DNA of 64,000 nt from Opisthocomus hoazin (lineage: Eukaryota > Chordata > Aves > Opisthocomiformes > Opisthocomidae). This document shows, piece after piece, positions 27,801 to 40,946 of the stretch (its first letter is position 1; every line of letters starts with the position of its first letter). The stretch lies in the NCBI RefSeq assembly GCF_030867145.1, contig NC_134454.1, positions 52,262,830 through 52,326,829 on the forward strand. Reading direction: 5' to 3'. Under the pieces are notes generated by a model. That model had not been told where the DNA came from and made no database searches. It worked only from the letters and a program-made list of their open reading frames with translations. The translations under genes were made by a program, and so were the position numbers.

Positions 27801-30800
27801 AGCATTTATGTTAAGCTTCAAATTGCGTGCATTACACATTTTAAAATCTAATAATTTTATTGGAATTTATATATAACAGAGAACAAAAGCGTGAGAATGA
27901 GTAAGAAAGTGTGAAAGTGCCCACGAAAGCACCTGTGAGAGAAAGAAAGACTGTTTTAGAACACTAATTCACTCCCAGAAGTCTGCTTATTTTAAGGCAA
28001 ATTGAAAAAAAAAAAGAAGATTTAGTTTAAAATTAGAACCATAAGGAACAGTCTTCTGTGAATTAAGTTAAACAGACTACTTTCTCCTTTTTATCTCAGC
28101 TGTGTTTTCCAGTAGCCTTTCCTGGTACTTTCACTTCAAATTTTAAATTCTAAATCTAAATTTAAAACAAAAAAAAGTATTAATATATCCACATTTTCAA
28201 TATAATTCATATCTATCTACTTGTACTATATTTTATAAGAAGGCAGCAGAGATTTTTACCTGGTAAGGTTCATAGAAGAATGCTTCTACTCCTTCAGACA
28301 AGCCTCTTATGAATCCAAATGGATTACCCAAGACATCAAGGCCAAGAATAAGAACATACATCTGTTTAATAGCCTGAAATAAAAATAGTTATTAGTAGAA
28401 ATATTTCAGAAAATACACTAAAACAAACAGTGTAGTATACCCAAATTAAAAAAAAAAAAAAAAAAAAGTCAAAGTAATACGAGTTTCTTGTAAAAACCTC
28501 AGAATTATTTGGAAATGTACAAGTAGTTGTATTAAAAAGTATCTTACAGTGATTAAATCATATTAAGTCAGCCAAATAAATGTTACTTCTTACAAGCATT
28601 TCACAAACAATTGATGTTAATGTTCTTGAGATTTTACAAAGCAAGCACATTACCTAGATTTCTCTCACACTACAAGACAAACTACGGCCTGTTTGCACAT
28701 GTTGGGAAAATTCTGTTGATTGCCACTGCAAAATGTTATAATTACATCTACATGAAGTGTAGTTTGATTTATAAAAAAAATATTGAGCATCTCCTACATT
28801 TCAGGCAAGACGTGGCAGTACACAAAGGCCAAAGAGGGATCATAATTCATATACTGCTAATGTCCAAGAAAAAGCACTAATATTTTGATGTCAGTTCTGC
28901 TCTGTCAGAGATGCATTGTGTTTGCTTCCACTATCCATTCGAGCAAGTTGTTTTGTTATCTATGCCACTTTTCCTCTAGTCATAATATGGAAACAGTACT
29001 TGTCCCCAAAACAAAGGCAACAGAATCCAACTAATGAGTAATTGTTTTGTGTGTGTTTACGTATTCCACCTTTGTACAAACATACAGGGCTGAAAATAAT
29101 TTTATTTATTTTCACAGAACCAAAGCACACAGTAGCACTTCCAAAATATAAATTTTATAGAATCACAGAATGGTAAGGGTTGGAAGGGACCTTAAAGATC
29201 ATCTGGTTCCAACCCCCCTGCCATGAGCAGGGACATCTCCCACTAGACCAGGTTGCTTCCATCCAGAGCTCCATCCAACCTGGCCTTGAACTCTTCCAGG
29301 GAGGGGGCAGCCACAGCTTCTCTGGGCAACCTGTTCCAGTGTTTCAACACCCTCATGTCATTTACTGAAATATTGAGATTTACTTATTCTAACCTGTTTT
29401 GAATAATGCCTTACAACTGCTGATTGGAGCTGTTGTGTAGTACAGAAGTGATAGCTGAGTTCAAAGAATGCCAACCTAAAAAAAAAAGAAAAGAGAAAAA
29501 GTAAGTCCTTATTATGCAGAGAAAATCTAATATGTAATCTTGGTTTAATCTTTGGAAGTAATCTTTATAATTGTATTTTCCACCTACTTGAAGACAACAT
29601 CTTGTACATCTGTAAGGGTGGCTCCTATACTCTTCAGCAGGAGATTCAAGGACTGAAGTGGTATCAATTCTTTCTTTCTTTCTTCTTTGTTACTATCTTC
29701 TCCACCCGTACTGAGTGAAAAGCTTAAGTGTACCTAAAGGACAAAAATGAGATTGGGAAATAACATGGTTGGTTTTTAGAAGTATTACATTTCTATCTTC
29801 ATAATCTTTTACATGATTTAAAAATTGAGAAGACATTTCTAATCTTGACTGAAATCAGACTGACTTCATAACAGAGAACATAAAAACACCACACAGGACA
29901 ATAAAAAAACATTGATATTTAGAGTCAAACTGAATAACTGGAAGTAGCTTTAAGAAAACAAGAACTTGAAATTGCTTACTCTTGTTTTCACATAAGGTCT
30001 CTAGATAATCTTTCAGCTATAATTTTGGTTATTAGCTTGTTTCAAAAATATTTTCTTTCTGTAATTAATACCCAAAACCAAAGCAGAATGAAAATAACAC
30101 AGCATGGTGTGCAAGCAAGAATGAGAAACGAAATCCTGAAAACAAATGTCAACACCAGTTTTACAGGTGCTAAACAAACACTGTAATATGTATACAAGAA
30201 AAAACCCCTGAAATAACCAAAGTATTTGTTTCACAGAAATTAAGGTGACAGTCTCAAAAGAGAAACACATATAACAAATTGCTCAAAGAGCTCTATAGTG
30301 CACAAGTGTATTCAGCAGTTTTCAAAATCAGACGAAAAGAATTTATGCCTGTTTCTGATTTTCTGAAGACATCACCATGTGCCATTCATTAATTAATGGT
30401 GTAACAGATCTTTACCATAGCGCATTTCAAAGATACATAGCTTGTCTTGCAGAATCATTGTCAATTCACAGCTCTATACTGACTTTGTAACTGTTAAAGA
30501 CTAACCTTTTATTAGAACCTGATGCCCATTTATCCCACCTTATCTCCTCCATGTAATTCTTCGTGTCAAATATGACATTCAAAGCAGGCTTTTGTCTACT
30601 TTGTTACAAACTGTTCACTTTGTTATGTTAACACATAAAGTGCATTTTACTTTAGTCAAGTCCTGAGCAGTTTTTGTAATATAACGACTTGAGACATACC
30701 TATGAACATACTAAATATACCTGGAATGAGTTAGGCTAAGCTGTTCACATGAAGCTAGCCAAGCATTTCCTGGAATTACCTGTTCTAATAGCAGACTGTT

Positions 30801-33800
30801 TTTAACATCTCACCAGATGCTGTACAGAGAAGAAACTCAAACTGTTCTCTGATCTATTTCCCACAGGATGGAGGGGAGATTCCTTATTAAGAGCTGTTAT
30901 AGGGCCTATGAAGTGCCATCACAGCTTTAACAACGTCAGCTACACAATAACCAAAAAATGAAGACCAGAAAGCTAAAAATGCACAAGAGCTAGATTCGGG
31001 CAAACAGGCTGTCGTTCCCATGCAAGGATGCACATACTGTTCAACTGCTGTACCTGAACGTTTATGGGAATCCAGAACTTGCCAAAGTTAGACTTTCTGG
31101 AGTCAAAACACAAAACTACCTTCCCAGTGGCTGAGTAACGATAGAGCAGAAAATATAATTGCATAGTAATGCTGGCTGTACGTGTTTTTTAGAAATGACC
31201 TCATTCCCCAATCCACAACACACTGTCTGCACACAAGCCACAGCATTTCACAAAGACCTTTTAAATAATAAAAGGAATTGCTGTATATGAAGTAAGTAAT
31301 GGATAGCATTAAAATAATGACCTTTTAATGTGAATATTTAACAAATATGAACGTAAACCCATACAAGTTAGTGGTAACACTGAAAGCACTTTTCCATAAC
31401 ACTGTTATTTTACTTCTGATCACGTCTACACTTCTCCATTTCCAGTGTCTACTATCGTCCAGAAGACAAAAGTTCTTCGGTTAGAGAGCAAACACAGTAC
31501 TGTGAAAAAGGTATAATACCTTAATTGGAGAGATATGAAAATATTCATACAAGCTGATTTGTGATGTATCCATTGATGACACACTCATCAGTTCTTCTTG
31601 AAGAGATTCAACATCCTTTTTGAAAAGTTCCAGCTGTCAATGCATTTTCAAAAAAATATTACTTTAAAATTTAGAGTATATGAAACTACTATGCATTTGT
31701 CACAGATGCAATACATTGGCTAATGCTACTTATGCTCTCCTGATCTTATCTTTTTACTTAAAGGATCACCATTTTAGAGGACTTCTAACTGCACTTTATT
31801 TGCTGACTTTCTTGTATGAAGAGGAAGAAACATATGTATAAAAAGACAATCCAACATACAACTAATAATACGAAAAAAAAATTATCCATTTTGAGGAAAG
31901 TTAAAATACCAAATATTTTGAAGTAAAGTTTGGACAATTTTTACCTGGGTCAAACAAAGGGCATACATATATACCCTTCTGAACACATAATACAGCACAC
32001 AGGTTTTTAAATATAAAAACCAAAGACTATTTTCTGTTACATACTCTGAGAAGACTAGCTCTTTTCTCCTTCAAAAGATAGAGTTCCTTTACAGCGGTCT
32101 TTGAAGAATGGGCCAATTACAAAAAATATTTTAAGATTTTTAAACAATTCTAAATTTATAGTCAGAAAATAGTTAACCAGTCAAAGAAAATACTGAAAAT
32201 AACACGAGGGGTCCTTTCACCCAGGTACCACTTTGCTACATAAATGAGCAAAACAGTCAAGGCACTAAATATTAAGTAGGGATCAACTCCCAGAATTATG
32301 ACTTGCAATTCTACTAAAAATGAAAGCGCAGAAGAGGGCCTCCTGTAATCTCTGGATTCAGTGATTCAGCTCACAATACTGATCTCAAATAATTTATCTT
32401 TCCACTGGAAAGGGAAAGAGAGAATAAAATACAACAATGTTTTTTTCCACTACACAACCATGCATTGAAAATTAATGTAATTCTTCAAGCTCCCATAATC
32501 TAGAATTCACAGGTATGCTTCATATCAACAGATGCAGCAGACTGTATGCCCTAGCACACTGCTGGGAAGAACCAGTTTACACTATATATTGCCGCATATG
32601 AAAATACAGAAACAATTCTAAAGTAATCTTATTAATGTTCATTAAATGCCTTCTTTGTTTAAGGAACCCTTCACATTTCCTTGTATTTCATAAATCACAA
32701 TCAGACTGCTCATTCTTACTATTTATATTTTTGAAGATCCTTCACAGAATCACAGAATGTTCGGGATTGGAAGGGACCTCTGTGGGTCATCTAGTCCAAC
32801 CCTCCTGCCAAAGCAGGGTCACCTACAGTAGGCTGCACAGGACCTTGTCCAGGCGGGTCTTGAATATCTCCAGAGAAGGAGACTCCACCACCTCCCTGGG
32901 CAGCCTGTTCCAGTGCTCCGTCACCCTCAGAGGGAAGAAGTTCTTCCTCATGTTCAGACGGAACTTCCTCTGCTTCAGTTTGTGCCCATTGCCCCTTGTC
33001 CTGTCACTGGGCACCACTGAAAAGAGCTTGGCCCCATCCTCCTGACACCCACCCTTCAGATATTTGTAGGCATTTATAAGGTCCCCTCGCAGCCTTCTCT
33101 TCTTCAGGCTGAACAAGCCCAGTTCCCTCAACCTCTCCTCGTAGGGGAGATGCTCCAGTCCCCTCACCATCCTTGTAGCCCTCCGCTGGACTCTGTCCAG
33201 TAGCTCTTCATCCTTCTTGAAATGGGGAGCCCAGAACTGGACAGAGTACTCCAGATGTGTCCTCACTAGGGCAGTGTAGAGGGGAAGGAGAACCTCCCTC
33301 GACCTGCTGGCCACACTCCTCCTAATGCACCCCAGAATGCCATTGGCCTTCTTGGCAGCCAGGGCACACTGCTGGCTCATGGTTAACCTGTTATCCACCA
33401 GGACACCCACGTCCCTCTCCGCAGAGCTGCTCTCCAGCAGGTCCACCCCTGTACTGATGCATGGAGTTGTTCCTCCCCAGGTGCAGGACCCTGCATTTGC
33501 CTTTGTTGAACCTCATCAGGTTCCTCTCTGCCCAACTTTCCAGCCTGTCCAGGTCACGCTGAATGGCTTGGTCAAGCTTATGGTGTTTAACAAAACTGGA
33601 CTCATCCAGCCTTTAAAAAATTACATTACTCAGTTTTACTTCAAGAGTTTACAGTATAATAAGAAAAGATCACATAGAAATACATACTTAGGCCCTGATT
33701 TAAAGAAAGGTGCCTCTCACCAGAGAAGATCCCATTCTTTAACTTAAAATTTTACTTAAAATTTACATTACTCCCTAAAGACAAGAGTTCTTATGTCAAT

Positions 33801-36800
33801 AAGCAGTTAACATGTTATGTGAGTCTTTCCAAACTGTGGTGCCACTAGAGCTCTGCAAAGAACCCACAGGCTTCAAATTACAGCAACAGGAAAGAAAGAC
33901 AGGACTAGGAAGAATCAACTAGATCTTCATGACTGGTAACCCCAACCTCAAGGTAACCACATAAGTGTGAACTGGACAGTACATTTAGTTTTCCTTTATT
34001 ACAGGTCAGAAAACAATGTACAAACAACCCACAAAAATCAGAATCTTCTTTTTAAATTCAAAACAAAAAACTTCATACGCTTAAGAAACAAAAGTAGGAA
34101 ACTGAGGGTATATTTAATACTTTATATCACGGAAGAGTAGCAAATTTACTTAATGTATCTACTGAACAACAACCCACAGCAGACAAGTCTTACATGAGTT
34201 TATTCTGCTGTAACCTTACAAAATCCTAATAGAAATCCTACCTTGCTTGAAATGCTATTCCAGAAATTAGTTCTCTTGTTATGGCATACTTGTCTCATAT
34301 TTCATACTTCTCATTTTCAGTTTGTATTTACACTGGAGCAGCTTTTTTAGTCTTTTCTCCTTATTTTAGTATAATACCTGAGCAGTACTACTTTTTTAAT
34401 CTTTGATGTGTAGATATGGGGAAATAAAAGCACAGTAACTTGCCCTCCCAGCATACTTTTAACTTGCCACAGTAAGATGTTACCTTTCAGTGCCCCACCA
34501 AAAAGGACTTTTTTGCTCTACTCCTCCAGGCAGATCTTTTATCCAAATATTTTTGGTTGATTTTTCACTAGCAGTACTTTTGAGATACCGACAAAACTAA
34601 TACATTTTCTGCTAAATAATTTATTATTAGTTCATTGTGTACTGACATTCAAATTTCAATACTTTTAACCAGAACAGCATAACCAGTACACATCAGAATT
34701 GCATTGTATCTATACAGCTTATCACCTTTTTTGCTTTTATTTGGCAAATCAAAGAAACTCTGGCTCCTCTGTTGCCTTATAGTTGTAGCTGAAGTTTTCA
34801 ATATTATTTCCCAAGCGGACAACCTTGCACTTCATATTATTATATTTTATTTCTATTGTTCCTGCGTACAAACACCTCTCATTCTCCCTGTACAACAATT
34901 CAACTCCCTCCCACTGCCATCTCCTCTCCACTTCATACCAACGTTGTCAATTACATCATCTTCCAATTTTTTAATTTCACATAAAATTGCTGAAGACACT
35001 TTGAATTTCTAATCAATCTCTCTCTCCATTCCTTTTATTCTCTTGCTCTCATGGACCGGTAAGTTTCAGTGATTTCCTGACCAAGACTTTCTTAGATTTT
35101 TTAAATTTTGTTTTGTTTTGTTTTTTAAATAAGCTACGTAAAGAAGAGAGTATTATTTTCACTTCCTTCCTTGTCTTGGGTTCTTAGCTGAACTTTCAGG
35201 CATTCGTAAGACTGAAGAGTCTACAACAGCATTAGTATCATTCTTTTCAGAAGGTTTTGAAGCCACCTTTGCATAACGTGCAAGACAAAGACAACAGAAG
35301 GAGTTTGCTGTTTGTCTCAAGCAATGGTAGCTCTTAAAAACCTCACAGCTTCATATTAGTCCCAGACACCACAATTAACCAGCATTATGGACACAGAAGA
35401 GCACGGTGTTTATTTCTTTTTTAAGTACAAGTTGAATAACTACAAACTTAAAAATCTCTCAATCTTAAAACAAAAAAATGTTTCTACCTCTTGGTCACTC
35501 GGCACATCAGTCTGTGTAAAGAATTCAACCAGTGCATACAGGAAGCCAAGATCTAATCTGAGATCCATCTCTTGAATCAGGACTTTAAAATACCTATACA
35601 TGAAACAAAAAACAATTATTATGGTGTTTTATGAAAACGTGTAACATGTAAAACAATCTAGGTTACTTAGACCACTTATGTATTAACTTCAGGTACTACT
35701 TTTTTTCTTTTTTTACACCTGAGGGATTCGCCATTACTGGTGAAAAGAAGGCTACCCATAGTGGTGTAAGATAAGCACATTTCCTGTAACCAGAACTATT
35801 TTAATCAAGTAGTAGCATTTAACACTGTCTAGCACCGTCAAGCATGACGTTTTTTCTAAATTAAAAAAGACTAAAAATCTGCACTAAAAAGATACTTAAA
35901 AATGCTTGCTTTATTCTGCAATGGCATCAATAATAAAGGGGTCTTAGCATTCATCTCTCTAAGTGCTCTGATCTTTCCAAGAATGAGTTGGTGTAAAATT
36001 ATCATGCATTATGTTTGTCCCTACAAAAATTTTCATTGTAAAGCTTGATTAAACATAATCAATAGCAAGAAACACTTACTTAATATGAGATATTTGTGAA
36101 TGTCCTGCAGTTCTCATGACAATACTGACATCAGTAAAAGGTTTTGGTGCTATGAGGTTTAGTAAAACAAAAAGATATCAGTACAGGTTTTTATATGACA
36201 CACATACCTTCATATTTTTAATATCAAAATGTCATACGTGTTCAGGATTTTCTCAGTCCTGTCAAGTATGATTACATTATGCATACAACTGGCAAAACAA
36301 CTAAGTCAGGGAAAGAGCAGGAACAGAAAGGAATAGGAAGACAAGTATGAAATGGAACATCAAAATTCTATTTCACTGATCTCTGAAATTGTACCATTTC
36401 CATTTAAAAGCAAATTAGTATTGATACAATCTTAGACTTGCATAATTTCCCTAGTCATGGAGTAAGACTTTCCAACAGCTGGTACAAAAAACTAAACTAA
36501 ACAAAAAAAAGAAATCCGCAGATTTATGCACTGTAGCTTGAAACTGATCCTATCTAGAACAAACACCTTACATCTTATTAGCTTCTGTACAAAAAGACAA
36601 GCAGTATTCTTTGTCTCAACCCAGAATCTCTACTGAGATTACTCTGGCTTCCACATGACTTTGCCCTGAACCAGTTAATGGAAGACTGCAGTTCACCACA
36701 TAGTATACTAACATTGAGCTCTATGCTCCAAGCAATGGAGAGGCTGGAAGGCTACATACAAACAGGCAAAATATAATTTGCCATCTACAGAGCTTATAAA

Positions 36801-39800
36801 TGGTGCCTTACATAGCAATTTGGAGTTTAGACTGGCACTGGCACAAATTTCTTTTCTTATTAGTTAGAATTATTTCAGATAGGTCACTATGTTATCTATT
36901 GATGCAAGCAAAGAAAAAAAATAAACAACATCAATAAGAAAAACAATTGATTTGGGGCAGTAGGGAAAAAACGGATGACTGAAGACGAAAAGCAAATCCT
37001 CACTGCCCTAGAACTCCAAATGCAAGTAGCGCAGAAATGGTGCAACAGACTATCATCAAGATAAGCAACTATTTGATCTTATTTTCAGCAGGCAACTCTT
37101 CTCCTCTATTAGTCAGCATTAACTTCTAGCTGTGGCCTTTGCAACTTTTTGCAACTGCCAAAAGCCCATTTTAAGCTTGATCCAAGTGTAACTTTCAGAT
37201 TACACTCACCAAGAGCACTGAATAAGCATGTCAAAAAGATATGCTTAAAAGGTGTATCGATGGATGAAGGAAATTTTGATTTCTTCTCATGGTTAACTGT
37301 TAAAAAGGTTTTCTCTACATCTTGGTAGGGAAAACTGCTTCCCTGTCTCTAACATCAGTATTTGTGTCATCTGTAGTCAGTAAGCTTATACACACGTCAC
37401 CTGATAGAAGTGACATGGTTAACTTCAGTACAAGCAAATTGTCTTGTAATTTTAGAAGTAAGGATTATGTTAAACTAGAATAACAAACCTGAATCCAAGG
37501 TGATGGACTTTGGAGGTTTAATAGGATAGAACACAAAGGGAAATATGGCTCCAGGAATCTGGTTTTGTATCTAATAGGGGTAAGGACAGGACAAGGCACA
37601 GCAAGTTAGCTTTTCAACAGTGAAATATTTTAAAATCGGGACAAACAAAAGGATTACGAACATCACTTGTGACACTCCACCAATTCAAAAGCAGAAAAAA
37701 CAGTTACTATTGTGGTTCAAAATAGCTCTATTTGGAAAATGAAATAATTTAAAACAAATAGTCTAGAAAAGTTTTTCTAAGTTGCTGGTAATAAATGTTC
37801 CATAGATTTTTTGCAAATAATTTGTTTTAAAAAACCTGAACATATGCAAGACAACAAATTTTGCCTATTTTGTGCACATGACACCAAGTTGGGTGAGAGT
37901 GTCGATCTGCTCGAGGGTAGGAAGGCCCTGCAGAGGGATCTGGACACACTGGATCAATGGGCGAAGCCAACTGTAAGACACTCAACATGGCCAAGTGCCA
38001 GGTCCTGCACTTTTGTTACAAGAACCCCTTGCAACGCTACAGGCCTGGGGAGGAGTGGCTGGAAAGCTGTCCAGTGGAAAAGGACCTGCGGGTGCTGGTC
38101 AACAGCCGGCTGAACATGAGCCAGCAGTGTGCCCAGGTGGCCAAAAAGGCCAACGGCATCCTGGCTTCTATCAGGAATAGTGTGGCCAGCAGGAGTAGGG
38201 AGGTGATCGTGCCCCTGTACTCGGCACTGGTGAGGCCGCACCTTGAGTACTGTGTTCAGTTTTGGGCCCCTGACTACAAGAAGGACATTGAGGTGCTGAA
38301 GCGTGTCCAGACCAGGGCAACGATGCTGTTGAGCGGTCTAGAGAACAAGGCGTATGAGGAGCAGCTGAGGGAACTGGGGTTGTTTATCCTGGAGAAAAGG
38401 AGGCTGAGGGAGGGACCTTATTGCTCTCTACAACTACCTGAAAGGAGGTTGCAGCGAGCTGGGTGTTGGTCTCTTCTCCCAGGTAACTAGCAAAAGGACA
38501 AGAGGAAATGGCCTGAAGTTGTGTCAGGGGAGGTTCAGATTAGATATTAGGAAAAATTTCTTTACTACAAGAGTTGTAAAGTATTGGAACAGGTTGCCCA
38601 TGGAAGTGGTGGAGTCACCATCCGTGAAGGTGCTCAGAAAACGTGTAGATGTGACACTTCAGGACATTGTTTAGTAGGCACAGTGTTGATGGGTTGATGG
38701 TTGGACTTGATGATCTTAGAGGTCTTTTCCAACCTTAATGATTCTATGATTTTACTTTTTTGTTGATTGTAAAGAAAAGCCACAAGAAAAAGCATGGAAG
38801 ATGAACGGTTTTTCCTGAACAGTCATAGTTGTCTAGGGTTTTTTTCCAGAAGCTTTTACCTAATATTTCTGAAGATTGAGAGGCACTGACATAAAAGCCA
38901 GTGAGTACAATTAAATTCGAAACATGACAAATCCATGTTTTTTTAACAAGACTCACCTGTATCCTGTAAATTTGAATTCTGAAAGACTTCTGATGTGCAG
39001 AGGAACTGTATTCTACTTTTAAGGCTGGCAGATAATTCCTTCTGATAGGAATCTCATTTGGTTGTTGAATTTTCATGTTCATTCCATTAGGAGTTAAACA
39101 TACCTATTATATTATTAAAGAAAATTTGGTATGTTATGTGTTTCAAAAGACTGCTTTTTATAATATACTTCCAAATTTACACTGTTCATTAACATTGTAG
39201 AGATAGATTAGCAGTAAAAATTACTAATCTTTAATACATGGCGTTCTAGAGGAAAAGCAGAGTAGTATAGTATAATGGTCTATGACTGAGATAAAAATTG
39301 GCTCATTTACCTATACCATGTTCATTTACCTACAACACAATTCTAATGAGTATCTAAAATTTATCGACAGAAAAGGACAGCAGACTGTGGAGTACAACGT
39401 GCTTTTGCATTCCAGAATAATTTCTGGAATGATTTTTTCATACGTATGTGGTTGAATGACACAGTTGAATTTTGCCACAATAAGTTACTTGAAATATACA
39501 AGATTTTGTGCTAAAACAAACAAACGCACGCAAAACTAACACCCTGCCCACCTCCCTGGTATAACAAATCAACCAAATGCATAGCTTCTTTACTGTAGCT
39601 TTACGCATATTCAGTCCCACAACCTGCAAAAATGTTACACTTCGATTTCAAGATTAGAAACTAACAACAAAAAGTCTAACAACAAAAAAAATCTTTAGCA
39701 GACTTTCAAATGTTTATGGATGTTTTTCCAAATATTTTTTTTCAAAGATTTTCAAATGGATCAGGTAAATCGATCATCTCAATTTTCACTGGAAGTTTCC

Positions 39801-40913
39801 TCAAAGATAGCAAACTGATACATTATCTTTTTCTGATGTATACGTGTAAACAATAGAATTAGAGAACTGGCAGTATTACCAAAACGTTTGATTCCAACTC
39901 AATAATCTTATTTTCTGAAGGAGTTAGCTCACTGTAATCTTTGAATTCTTGTTCTAATTTATCAGTCTGCTTAACACTCATTGGTCTCCATCTTGACTTC
40001 TTCTTGGGTTTTGTCTCCCAAACCACATCAGAACTTTGAAAACAAAACAAAGGACCGAGAGAGAGAAGGATTAGCTATTTCAAAACAAGTTTTACCTACC
40101 ATAGTATGGCTTTTAATAGGTTATAACTACGGAATGAGAAACCACATCATAAAGCACTACTGTAGTAAATAAAAGTGACCCAAATCACCCACTGCCTTCT
40201 TAGTACTAAGTGGAAGCTAGTCTCTCTACTGTAATTCAAAAAAGTTAACAGCAAATCTGCGTAACTCCCCACTTTGAGGAAGATGGGTATGTAAGGATAC
40301 CTAATTAGGAAGATCAGTTTCAACAGTACTGCCATGCATTATTCTACAATCTCAGTGTAGTTTCCTGCATATACTCCTGCATGTATTTTGGCATAGCTGA
40401 ATTTACTAGAAACTGAGAACTTCAAGTCAAGACAAAATGCCTGCCGAACCGCCTCTTATTTTTGAGATAGTTTCTTCACTCGTTCTGTCTAAATCAACAG
40501 ACACTGATTTTGTTTCACATGTTTCCTATACAGATTTTAAGGAGGGGGGGGGGTGTTCAGTTTGTTTTGTTTTTTAAAAATGGTATCCCAAAAATCGCTT
40601 ACTTTCTTTTGTCTCTTGCTTTTATTATTAATAAAACAGCAAAATAATTAACTATCCCCAAAGGACACTGGACTCTTTTCTGCTTAACTCCACTGCTTCT
40701 GTGAGAAGCTCTCATGTTTGATCTCACCTCACAGTAAAACCAAAGGCATGTAATAGGGCACAAACCAACACTATCAGACAGGTGGAGGGTATTTCTTCTT
40801 TCTACAGATTACTCTACAGTCCACAAATACATAGCTTTCCAGACACAGCCCCCTAATCCAATCCCTTTTAGCTGCATCTGTGTCTGTCACCAGATACATC
40901 AACGGCAGAACCA

Positions 40914-40946
<33 letters not shown>

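Noticed and set aside
34704..35012. 102-codon plus-strand frame in a VPS13A intron
   Set aside because: Low-complexity, hydrophobic and serine-rich translation from T/C-rich DNA, with no motif. Chance.
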